Origin: an uncultured Bacteroides sp.
Lineage (GTDB): Bacteria; Bacteroidota; Bacteroidia; Bacteroidales; Bacteroidaceae
Assembly (NCBI GenBank): GCA_934716785.1
Contig: CAKUYM010000126.1
Coordinates: 1-10,989, forward strand
Reading direction: 5' to 3'
Length of the DNA stretch: 10,989 nucleotides
The position numbers and the translations under genes were made by a program. The notes beneath the pieces were generated by a model. It was given only the letters and a program-made list of their open reading frames with translations. It was not told the DNA's origin and searched no databases. Positions 1 through 6,481 of the stretch are shown here, one piece after another (the first letter of the stretch is position 1; the number at the start of each line of letters is the position of its first letter).

Positions 1-73
1 CTGCCAAATAGGCAAGAAACCATGTCGTTTTTTTATGCCATTATCTCAAGAATATTTAACTTGCGAAACTTAA

Positions 74-556
74 ATAAATAATAAATGGGGAAAGCCATAC
101 GACTGGAAATGGAACGAAGTGATGGAAACAAAAAATGCCAACGGAGGTGCCGATTTCACGGAATACAACGATGGTACGATTCAGTTTGAAACGACTCAAT
201 GGAGCATAGGTTGGTATGACAACGGAAAAATATGGCAGACATTCACCTTACCTAAAGGTAGATATGAAATGCGTGTAGAGGTAAGAAATGCCGCCAATAT
301 AAGTTCCGGTGGTACGAATATCCACTTTGCCGTGGCAAAAGGAGAAGAATTGCCAGACAATGAAGTATTGGAGCAATCGGACATCGTTCTTTCTTATCTC
401 AAATTCGAATCGGAACATACCTATAAGACATCCAGTTTGCCCGCATTCGAGTTGACTGAAGAAACGACAATAACTGTCGGCTGGGTTGTATCTTTCTCTG
501 ATATCTGCCGAAATATAGAATTTAAGTCGGTAAGACTATGGAGTGTGGCTGAATAA
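74..556 (+). pseudogene. C-terminal fragment of a surface/lipoprotein carbohydrate-binding-like protein (DUF5013-like), N-terminus missing
   Basis: The frame opens right after a stop at 71-73. Its only initiators are GTG 119 and ATG 122, but protein-like sequence (W-G-K-P-Y-D-W) already runs from about base 86, upstream of both. The pattern of an early WGxPxDW, then NGG, then a K-I-W-Q-T-F-T-L-P-x-G-x-Y segment resembles the C-terminal beta-sandwich domain (DUF5013-like) of Bacteroides outer-surface lipoproteins encoded near glycan-degradation genes. No signal peptide or lipobox is present, and the 85 bases before it are AT-rich with stops in all three frames. I infer a decayed 3' remnant of a longer gene. 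It could instead be translated from GTG 119 as a 145-residue cytoplasmic product, which I think less likely. A strong terminator follows 34 bases after the stop. The family assignment is from memory of the motif pattern and is moderate. Confidence 0.55.
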
Positions 557-590
557 AAGTAGTTGTGTTATAAAAGCTGTGTAAGAGTTA

Positions 591-630
591 CCTGCCCTTG
601 ATATGAATTTTATCAAGGGCAGGCTTTTTT
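591..630 (+). terminator. Rho-independent terminator after the fragment gene
   Basis: A perfect 12-bp stem (591-602 with 612-623, CCTGCCCTTGAT / ATCAAGGGCAGG) has a 9-base loop and is followed by C and six T (625-630). This is a textbook intrinsic terminator on the + strand. It insulates the upstream remnant from the operon that starts near 740. Confidence 0.92.
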
Positions 631-730
631 ATCTAATAATGTTACATATCTTTTACATTAAGAATAGTTAAATCTCATGCGTCAGCCTTGATTTCTTAGC
701 AAAAAATAATGTTTGTCACATATATATTTG

Positions 731-738
731 TAACTTTG
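731..738 (+). promoter_or_regulatory. Bacteroidales -7 promoter box for the 768-2719 operon
   Basis: TAACTTTG is a full match to the Bacteroides -7 consensus TAnnTTTG and lies 29 bases before the ATG at 768. An overlapping-phase second match, TATATTTG, sits at 723-730. The upstream TTTG at 712-715 is closer than the usual spacing to a -33 element, so only the -7 box is claimed. Confidence 0.5.
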
Positions 739-767
739 TTTTCATAAAATCAAAAATAGCAGTTCAT

Positions 768-1514
768 ATGACTAATAAAAAACTATTCTCACTTTTCACA
801 GTCATTTTTGTTTTCGCCACGACACTGAATGTTGCAGCCCAGAAAGGCAAAAACGATGACGAAGACAATGGCAAAGGTAAAATCGAGGCTAAAATATGGT
901 TTAAAGACGGACACATCTACGAGGGTCTCATGCCAAAACACTGGCTCACATACAAACAGACCTTCCTTAATCCGGGCCATAGTTTCCACATAGTTTCGCC
1001 TGACGATCCGTCGAAGACCGTCAAATGCGAGGCTGCAGACGTTGACTCTATTCTGATTACTTCGAGCACACACGATGATTTTGCAGCGGGTGACTTTTAT
1101 CTGCCTGTCGCTGGAATCTCATTCAAGAAAGGTAAATACAAAATGATACACCGTGTCTACAACGGTCGCAATATCGACTTCTGCAAGATGCCTTATATCG
1201 GCAACTGTAAAGTCGGTATAATGAACTTAGACCAACGCATCGAGATGTGGTGGCTCAGGATGAAAACCGATGGCGAACTTTATATGTTTTACAGCAACCC
1301 GATTCAGGCAGGATGCCACAAGCCAGAGTTCTTTGCCAAAGATATCGCTGAGAATTTCAAGGAAATAAATCCTGCGCTGAGCGAGGCGATAATGGAGCGT
1401 TTCTACCCCAAAGATAAAAAGGCCCGCAAGGAACTCACCAAAGAAGTGTTGGACAATCCGCAGATCTTTGTAGGGTTCGTCGATGACTTCCTAACCAAGC
1501 ATCCGTCGAAATGA
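768..1514 (+). CDS. Secreted protein of unknown function, first gene of a two-gene surface unit
   Basis: The 248-residue product starts at ATG 768. It has a Sec signal peptide: MTNKK, then a hydrophobic stretch to about residue 23, ending V-A-A before Gln, a plausible signal peptidase I site. There is no lipobox, so it is probably periplasmic or outer-membrane associated. After a charged linker (residues 26-38, rich in K, D, E and G) the mature part holds a K-I-W-F-K-D-G-x-x-Y-E-G segment suggestive of beta-strands. The last 60 residues are lysine-rich and probably helical, with recurring E-F-F-A-K-D-I and K-E-L-T-K-E-V patterns. I do not recognise a family. The stop codon overlaps the start of the next gene (ATGA at 1511-1514), so the two proteins are probably made together by translational coupling. 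This protein may be a partner or assembly factor of the lipoprotein; that is inference. Confidence 0.85.
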   Translation: MTNKKLFSLFTVIFVFATTLNVAAQKGKNDDEDNGKGKIEAKIWFKDGHIYEGLMPKHWLTYKQTFLNPGHSFHIVSPDDPSKTVKCEAADVDSILITSSTHDDFAAGDFYLPVAGISFKKGKYKMIHRVYNGRNIDFCKMPYIGNCKVGIMNLDQRIEMWWLRMKTDGELYMFYSNPIQAGCHKPEFFAKDIAENFKEINPALSEAIMERFYPKDKKARKELTKEVLDNPQIFVGFVDDFLTKHPSK

Positions 1515-2719
1515 GATTCGGATGGCTGATAACCGCATTTTTATCTTTTCTCGCCGTCGCCTGCTCAAGCGATGGCGAGGACGTACCACCCACTCCCGAA
1601 CCTGACACTATAATCCTCGATTCGAATCTTTTCACCGTCGACGCCAATGGTGGCGAGGCGCATATCATATTCAGAGCCAACAAGGACTGGACGATACGTT
1701 ATGCCGATGACCGGCAAGCCGTATTCGGCACATTGGATGTCGAGAAAGGCGATGCCGACGACCATTGCCGCATCGTCTTTACCATGCACCCCAACACATC
1801 GACCGACAGACGCAATGTAGTCTTTAACCTCACAGCCGGGCGCGCTACGGCACAGGTCACGGTTTCACAGGAGGGACTCGGCATTGAGTTGCCGACGGAG
1901 GAAGAGGTGCGCACTTACCTTATGCGTCTTTACAACGACAATGACGGTCCGAACTGGCGTTTCAATGGCAACTGGGGGTCGGACCTGCCAATCAGCCGTT
2001 GGAACGGTGTCCTTTATGAAAATGGGCGTCTCGATTTACGCCTCGGCGAATTAGGAGTGAAGGGTAAGGTAGACCTATCGGGCTGTAGGGCACTCGTGGA
2101 ACTTCACGCCTCCAAGAACGAGATTACCGAAGTCGATCTATCCGACTGTCCGATGCTTGAAGAGGTCTATCTGATAAACAACAAAATTTCCAAAATCAAG
2201 GTCGACGGCTGCCTATCGCTCCGCAAACTCGATGTCGGTTACAACGAAATTGAGAACCTTTCCGTGGGATGGTGCACAACCCTTGAGGAGCTTAGTTTCG
2301 AATATAACCGATTGAAATCAATCGACCTCAGCCGTTGTGTGGAACTGCAGGAAATCGATTGTGCCGTCAACCAAATGAAAAGTCTCGTCATCCCTCACCG
2401 ACAGAAACTGCACAGTGTATTCTGCTACGAGAACTCCATCGAAGAGCTTGATCTGAGCGGTGCCCCTTACCTTAGTATAATCAGTTGTTTCAATAACAAC
2501 ATGAAGAACCTCACGTTTGACAACAACGGACGCTTGTATATTTTTTGGTGTTTCGGCAACCGCATCGGTGGCGAAATCCCTGAATGGATGGACAAAATAT
2601 CGCAATTCGAGCACGATGCGCGTTACGAATACCCTGACGACGGCTCTACACCCTACATTGACAACGGCTCTGGCTGGTGGTATCCCGGCGAACCCGTCTC
2701 CGGCCACCACGCGAGATAA
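1511..2719 (+). CDS. BACON-domain leucine-rich-repeat lipoprotein, probably surface exposed
   Basis: The product has 402 residues. A lipoprotein signal peptide ends in L-A-V-A-C, so Cys18 is the likely lipidated residue; S-S-D-G-E-D follows, an acidic start compatible with outer-surface export in Bacteroides. Residues about 33-122 form a BACON-type beta-sandwich (VDANGGEA near 43-50, N-T-S-x-D-R-R near 95-101, V-T-V-S-Q-E-G near 116-122). Residues about 132-186 resemble the cap of bacterial LRR proteins (L-Y-N-D-N-D-G-P-N-W ... N-W-G-S-D ... W-N-G-V). Residues about 187-340 contain roughly seven LRR units of 21-22 residues of the L-x-x-L-x-x-x-x-N-x-I-x-x-L-D-L-S type. A short C-terminal tail with I-P-E-W and G-W-W-Y-P closes it. 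BACON domains occur in Bacteroidetes glycan-binding and surface proteins and LRRs usually bind protein or glycan. The ligand is unknown. It overlaps the preceding gene by 4 bases. Confidence 0.88.
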   Translation: MRFGWLITAFLSFLAVACSSDGEDVPPTPEPDTIILDSNLFTVDANGGEAHIIFRANKDWTIRYADDRQAVFGTLDVEKGDADDHCRIVFTMHPNTSTDRRNVVFNLTAGRATAQVTVSQEGLGIELPTEEEVRTYLMRLYNDNDGPNWRFNGNWGSDLPISRWNGVLYENGRLDLRLGELGVKGKVDLSGCRALVELHASKNEITEVDLSDCPMLEEVYLINNKISKIKVDGCLSLRKLDVGYNEIENLSVGWCTTLEELSFEYNRLKSIDLSRCVELQEIDCAVNQMKSLVIPHRQKLHSVFCYENSIEELDLSGAPYLSIISCFNNNMKNLTFDNNGRLYIFWCFGNRIGGEIPEWMDKISQFEHDARYEYPDDGSTPYIDNGSGWWYPGEPVSGHHAR

Positions 2720-2960
2720 AAGCAGATCGCAGAGCTATAACATCCAATATCGACAAAAAATGGCCTTTTGTGTAGAGTCCGGTGACATCCGACTGGTCAC
2801 CAAAACCATACTAATTAATAGTCTATTCACTTCCGGAAGAAAGTGATAATGATCTGTCAGGTTAGAACTCACATTAAGATAATTGCCATTCACCGGTTTC
2901 ACCTACTCTCGAAATGCCGATGGATAAGGCAATAGCGGGTGAAGGGGGAGGGGTGAAATC

Positions 2961-2990
2961 AGGTGAAACCGCCCACCATCGGTTTCACCT
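2961..2990. repeat. Perfect 11-bp hairpin of the GGTGAAACC motif
   Basis: AGGTGAAACCG (2961-2971) pairs exactly with CGGTTTCACCT (2980-2990) around an 8-base loop. CGGCTTTTCA follows, so on the + strand it might act as a weak terminator for the upstream lipoprotein gene, which has no other obvious one. The T-run is poor. Confidence 0.55.
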
Positions 2991-3002
2991 CGGCTTTTCA
3001 AA

Positions 3003-3085
3003 ATATCCCTTGAGCTAAAACGAATATCATTATAGCATATCCGGATATCATTATAGCTAATGAAAATATGATTATAGCAAATCCA
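3003..3085. repeat. Four degenerate 21-bp direct repeats (core ATATCATTATAGC)
   Basis: Units start at 3003, 3024, 3045 and 3066, exactly 21 bp apart. The core is ATATC-CCTTGAGC in the first, ATATCATTATAGC in the second and third, and ATATGATTATAGC in the fourth. The remaining 8 bases of each unit are poorly conserved. Confidence 0.75.
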
Positions 3086-3093
3086 TTGTCAGG

Positions 3094-3203
3094 TATTAAT
3101 AGATGGTCTGTCAGCTATTAATAGCTTGGACTTCAAGTATTAACAGTTTGAATCTCAAGTGTTAATACCTTGAATCTCATTTATTAATGCTTAAGTTGGG
3201 ATA
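3094..3203. repeat. Five degenerate 22-bp direct repeats (core TATTAATAG)
   Basis: Units start at 3094, 3116, 3138, 3160 and 3182, exactly 22 bp apart. Cores read TATTAATAG, TATTAATAG, TATTAACAG, TGTTAATAC and TATTAATGC. The spacer part is also shared in the middle units (TTGAATCTCA in two, TTGGACTTCA in another). The array follows the 21-bp array after a short phase shift. Confidence 0.8.
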
Positions 3204-3412
3204 TCTATATATTCAGTATATGGGGACTATATTCCCAACAATCAATAGGAACAAATTTCATAGGTGAAAGCGAAAACAAAGGGGTTCACCTTATTTCAGC
3301 CTGTGCCTTCACCCGTAACTCTCTTATCCTCAAATATTAAGCGGCAAGGTGAAACTGGTGAAACCTATAAATTATAACTATGTGTTCAAAGGCTAAAATT
3401 ACAGAGATTGTA

Positions 3413-3466
3413 TGTAAAAAGAAGCCTGCCATTGATATGCTTTTTATCAAGTTATCAAGGACAGGC
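3413..3466 (-). terminator. Terminator of the GH110-GDPD operon
   Basis: Read on the - strand, GCCTGTCCTTGAT (3466-3454) pairs with ATCAATGGCAGGC (3436-3424) with one G-U and one mismatch around a 17-base loop. TTCTTTTTAC (3423-3414) follows. It starts 44 bases after the stop of the phosphodiesterase gene. Its stem and loop closely resemble the + strand terminator at 591-630. Confidence 0.8.
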
Positions 3467-3509
3467 TACTTACATTGGTTTAAGTTATATCAATCAAACT
3501 CACATTTAT

Positions 3510-4445
3510 TCAGATATTTGAAGTGTTGGCTGTTTTCGGACGTAGATTCCTATCCTTCAGATATTGAATCAGAAATCCGGGAACATCTGTCTGGATAATG
3601 CCCGCTTTCAACGTATCTATCAAGTATCCGTATTCTTTTTGAGGATCTTTTAATGCCGAGTCATCATCATGTCCTCCGGACATTGTATCCCAAAGTGTAT
3701 TATACCAAATCAGGCTTTTACCTTTCAATAGTTTTCCTACCTTTCGGGGCAACGGATTGGAATCAGATACATATGAAAACTCGAAAGCTACGGGAGAAAG
3801 TTCCTTCAGATAATCTTCAATCACCGGCATGGCATCTTCTCTATCCAAATTAACAATCGGCATGAAAAGAATCTTATCCATATATTTCCCGAATTCTTTC
3901 TTCACCTGTTGTGCCGGCTGTCTGCCTTTCATGATGACTTGATTGGTGGTACCTGTCTCTTCCAATAATGCAAATACCTCATCAAAAAGGTCGTAGGCCT
4001 TGTCCAGATTAATCATTATCTTACCCTTTGCCAGCAACAATGCTTCCTTCAAGGTGGGCACTGTATGCCTCGTATGTATGCCTAACCCGTTTCTTAATCT
4101 CAGTTTTTTTATCTCAGCCAAGGCATGGTCACTTATCATGCCATGACCGGTGGTTGTCCTGTCCAAGGTGTTATCATGCATAAGGATAAGATGCCCGTCT
4201 TTAGTCTTATGGACATCGAGTTCCACTATATCAACTCCCATTTTGATAACATTCTCAATAGCCGCCAATGAATTCTCCGGAGCATAACGCCAGTCTCCCC
4301 TATGGGCAACAACCAAAACCGACTTGTTTTTCGGATTCAATAAGGTATTGCGTATTTCATCCGCCCTATTGGGATTCTGCGCCATTGCTTCATTCGCGAA
4401 CAGCAAATAAAGTATACAGTTAAAAACAAATATAAATCTTTTCAT
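3510..4445 (-). CDS. Exported glycerophosphodiester phosphodiesterase-family protein
   Basis: The product has 311 residues with a signal peptide (hydrophobic to about residue 20, ending A-M-A before Gln), so it should be periplasmic. The GDPD TIM-barrel signature is clear: A-H-R-G-D-W-R at 47-53 (His48 first catalytic His), P-E-N-S-L-A-A at 56-62, E-L-D at 75-77 (Glu75 and Asp77 as metal ligands) and H-D at 90-91 (His90 second catalytic His). I-N-L-D-K at 145-149 takes the place of the usual third-ligand Glu, with Asp148 instead, as in some GDPD subfamilies. I-I-Q-T-D-V-P at 283-289 matches the typical C-terminal barrel strand. The family hydrolyses glycerophosphodiesters to an alcohol and glycerol 3-phosphate, but the real substrate here is unknown. 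It lies 29 bases after the GH110 gene on the same strand, so the two are probably co-transcribed. Confidence 0.9.
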   Translation of the reverse strand: MKRFIFVFNCILYLLFANEAMAQNPNRADEIRNTLLNPKNKSVLVVAHRGDWRYAPENSLAAIENVIKMGVDIVELDVHKTKDGHLILMHDNTLDRTTTGHGMISDHALAEIKKLRLRNGLGIHTRHTVPTLKEALLLAKGKIMINLDKAYDLFDEVFALLEETGTTNQVIMKGRQPAQQVKKEFGKYMDKILFMPIVNLDREDAMPVIEDYLKELSPVAFEFSYVSDSNPLPRKVGKLLKGKSLIWYNTLWDTMSGGHDDDSALKDPQKEYGYLIDTLKAGIIQTDVPGFLIQYLKDRNLRPKTANTSNI

Positions 4446-4474
4446 ACTAATTTCTTATTTAAACATCCAACCGA

Positions 4475-6214
4475 TTATCGGTTCAAACTTTCACTTGTAT
4501 AATGCAACTGCATTCGGTTTTCTTTTATAGACACGTCATTGCAATCATGTGTCTGGATAAAATCCGCCTCTTTGTTTTTCTCCGCATCGAGAGAGTAAAT
4601 CAAGTTGTTGCGTATCAACAGCCCGTCGACAGCCTTTGCCCGAATAGCGGATGAACCGTTTTTGCGCATATAAAAATAGTTTTCCTCAATAGTGATATTC
4701 TTATGAACGGCTCCTTTATATATCTTGTTCTCCGGGTCGATGCTGATAACCGGCTCTCCGCAGTTGAAGAATGTATTGCGGCGGATAGTGAGATTATGTA
4801 CAGGTCCAGATTCATACCAGCTCAATCCGTCATCGGCTACAAAGATTCCGCTCATCTGCATGCCATAAAACGTATTTCCTTCAATCAGTGACTTGCGGCG
4901 CGTTGTGATAAGTATTCCTCTGGTGGGCACCCGTTCAAAATAGTTGTTTGTAATACGCACCTCAGGTGTCCAAGACACATTTTCTACAACCAAATCTTTC
5001 TGCTGCATCACTTCCTGAGAAAGAGGTTTTGAGAGCGTCAGTTCCATTTCGCGCGGCGTCACCAATTTCGCTTCTTTCACCTTGGCTTTCTCTACTGCCA
5101 ATAAAGAACGGCAATCTACCAGTTCGATGTCATCACCTTTGAAGAAAGCTTCAAATCCGAAGGTCTGGTCATGCATGAAACGAACCTTCAACCGGCTATC
5201 CGACAGAAACTCTATAACCCGCAAATGAGTGCCATGTATGTTGATAGGGTCATCATGTGCGCCAGAGAAACGAGAGTTCTTAATATCAACCATACCACGG
5301 CAACCGGAAACTTGAATGAAATCGGCAAATCCCGCATTTGTACGTCCAGAACCCGGACGAGGAGCGAAGTTACAGTGATCGACAGTGATATTCTCACTAT
5401 ACTGGCAAACAACTCCAAAGTTGCCTAAATAGAAAAAATTAATGTTCTCCAACTGCACGTCCTTACTTCTATTGACAAATCCGCTTACTTCATCACGGAA
5501 AGAATCACGCATCTGGAAAACGATGCCCTTACCCACTTGCGGTTTATCTCTATATTGCAGATATAATACATTAGGACGAAGTTCTACCGCACGAATCAAA
5601 TTCTCCATCGGACTCCAAGAACGCCAAGTCATATTGCTCACGCGATCGTATGACTGCGCTATGCCCCCCTTGAAAGACCAACCGTCGCCATACCATTCCA
5701 GTTGTTCATCTACAATCCGATACTGCGACGTGGGATGCACCTGTACAATCAGATAGTCTCTCCCCTCTTCCATCACTTCCACTTCCGTTTGAGTGGGGTA
5801 CTTAAAATCAATATTCAGATTCTTCAAGGTAATCCCCTCGCATTGGTTGACTACGAAACTTGTCATTTCTCCGGTCATCAGCAAGGTCGATCCACAACCG
5901 TCAACAGTAACATTCTTTAATGAATGCAGGTGCAACCCGATATGTTTGGTTGGATCGGGATCGTCTGTTTCAGAAGTTGTATTTGATATGTAATATAGCA
6001 CTTGTGCCGATTTATCACGATCTAACTGATAAGTACCCGGAGAAAGTTTTATAGTAACCGGTTTTCCCTTGTATCCGGCAGCCTGCTCCAAGGCCGATGC
6101 TAAGTTTTCATTATCTTTTCCCTGTTCCGGAAAAACCTCAATTACTTTGGACTGACCCAAAGCAACAAACTGGATAAGCCAAACACTTATCAAAAATAAA
6201 ATGTACTTTTTCAT
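4475..6214 (-). CDS. GH110 alpha-1,3-galactosidase (blood-group-B type exo-galactosidase)
   Basis: The 579-residue product has a signal peptide (M-K-K-Y then hydrophobic to about residue 19, ending A-L-G before Gln), so it is exported. The mature protein reads as a right-handed parallel beta-helix with recurring N-x-x-I-x-x-N-x-F-x turns, for example ITLKNLNIDF near 128-137, ITVDHCNFAP near 276-285 and R-I-T-N-N-Y-F in the C-terminal half. The stretch from about 295 to 330 (F-A-D-F-I-Q-V-S-G-C and G-A-H-D-D-P-I-N-I-H-G, Asp321/Asp322) looks like the acidic active-site cleft; that placement is inference. Length and sequence style match GH110 enzymes of Bacteroides (GlaA/GlaB types), which release terminal alpha-1,3-linked galactose with inversion, as in the blood group B antigen. 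Whether it accepts linear as well as fucose-branched substrates cannot be read from the sequence. It is the first gene of an operon with the phosphodiesterase; no SusC/D or regulator is adjacent. Confidence 0.88.
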   Translation of the reverse strand: MKKYILFLISVWLIQFVALGQSKVIEVFPEQGKDNENLASALEQAAGYKGKPVTIKLSPGTYQLDRDKSAQVLYYISNTTSETDDPDPTKHIGLHLHSLKNVTVDGCGSTLLMTGEMTSFVVNQCEGITLKNLNIDFKYPTQTEVEVMEEGRDYLIVQVHPTSQYRIVDEQLEWYGDGWSFKGGIAQSYDRVSNMTWRSWSPMENLIRAVELRPNVLYLQYRDKPQVGKGIVFQMRDSFRDEVSGFVNRSKDVQLENINFFYLGNFGVVCQYSENITVDHCNFAPRPGSGRTNAGFADFIQVSGCRGMVDIKNSRFSGAHDDPINIHGTHLRVIEFLSDSRLKVRFMHDQTFGFEAFFKGDDIELVDCRSLLAVEKAKVKEAKLVTPREMELTLSKPLSQEVMQQKDLVVENVSWTPEVRITNNYFERVPTRGILITTRRKSLIEGNTFYGMQMSGIFVADDGLSWYESGPVHNLTIRRNTFFNCGEPVISIDPENKIYKGAVHKNITIEENYFYMRKNGSSAIRAKAVDGLLIRNNLIYSLDAEKNKEADFIQTHDCNDVSIKENRMQLHYTSESLNR

Positions 6215-6243
6215 GATATAATTTTTAGTGTTACTTTTTCCCG

Positions 6244-6251
6244 CAAAAATA
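6244..6251 (-). promoter_or_regulatory. Probable -7 box of the GH110-GDPD operon
   Basis: On the - strand this reads TATTTTTG, a full TAnnTTTG match, 29 bases before the GH110 ATG. I see no convincing -33 element at normal spacing. The ATG has no strong Shine-Dalgarno, as is common in this phylum. Confidence 0.45.
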
Positions 6252-6333
6252 GGTATTACTACAGCCTATAAAATGCACAAAGTAATCAAAAAATAGAATT
6301 TTTGCTGCATATATATCATTTCATCCAAACAGC

Positions 6334-6384
6334 AGTTGCCTCTAAATCGGGAAAATGACAACAATTTCCGATTTAGAGGCAACT
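6334..6384 (-). terminator. Long hairpin terminator downstream of nadA
   Basis: A perfect 17-bp stem (6334-6350 with 6368-6384) extends to 20 bp with one G-U, around an 11-base loop. It lies about 100 bases past the nadA stop and just upstream of the GH110 promoter. The T-run after it on the - strand is weak (GCTGTTTGG), so efficiency is uncertain; the symmetry could also stop + strand transcripts. Confidence 0.6.
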
Positions 6385-6481
6385 CTGTTATATATACTCT
6401 TGCAATATACTCTGTTTATCTCTTCTTTAATATCCGCTAAATTATAACGTCTGACTTCTGTATCCGTTACAGTTTATTTCG

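Larger units (their letters stand above)
2889..3362. repeat. 474-bp intergenic block bounded by imperfect inverted repeats (TTCACC-x-GTTTCACCT), possible non-autonomous element
   Basis: The left end, TTCACCGGTTTCACCT (2889-2904), and the right end, AGGTGAAACTGGTGAA (3347-3362), are inverted repeats matching at 15 of 16 positions. Further copies of the GGTGAAA core occur inside in both orientations, at about 2938, 2952, 2962, 2981, 3262, 3285 and 3308. The interior holds an 11-bp hairpin, two direct-repeat arrays and a GTTGGGA/TCCCAAC inverted repeat (3195-3201 with 3233-3239). No transposase-like frame is present and I see no target-site duplication. It may be a MITE-like element, or a repeat-built regulatory region between converging genes. 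The 169 bases from 2720 to 2888 hold only small, weak hairpins. Confidence 0.5.

Noticed and set aside
2517..2846. 109-codon + strand frame overlapping the end of the LRR lipoprotein gene
   Set aside because: Out of frame with the LRR protein, whose last repeats and C-terminal tail are intact to the stop at 2719; no sign of a frameshift.
2781..2846. Small hairpins (GGTGAC/GTCACC at 2781-2801, TCACTT/AAGTGA at 2827-2846) as terminators of the lipoprotein operon
   Set aside because: Stems are only 6 bp and neither is followed by a T-run.
3003..3203. CRISPR array
   Set aside because: The 21-22 bp period leaves no room for separate repeats and spacers, the units are degenerate, and no cas genes are present.
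3380..3598. 72-codon open frame on the + strand
   Set aside because: It runs through the terminator hairpin and into the 3' end of the phosphodiesterase gene in antisense; no start-site or domain support.
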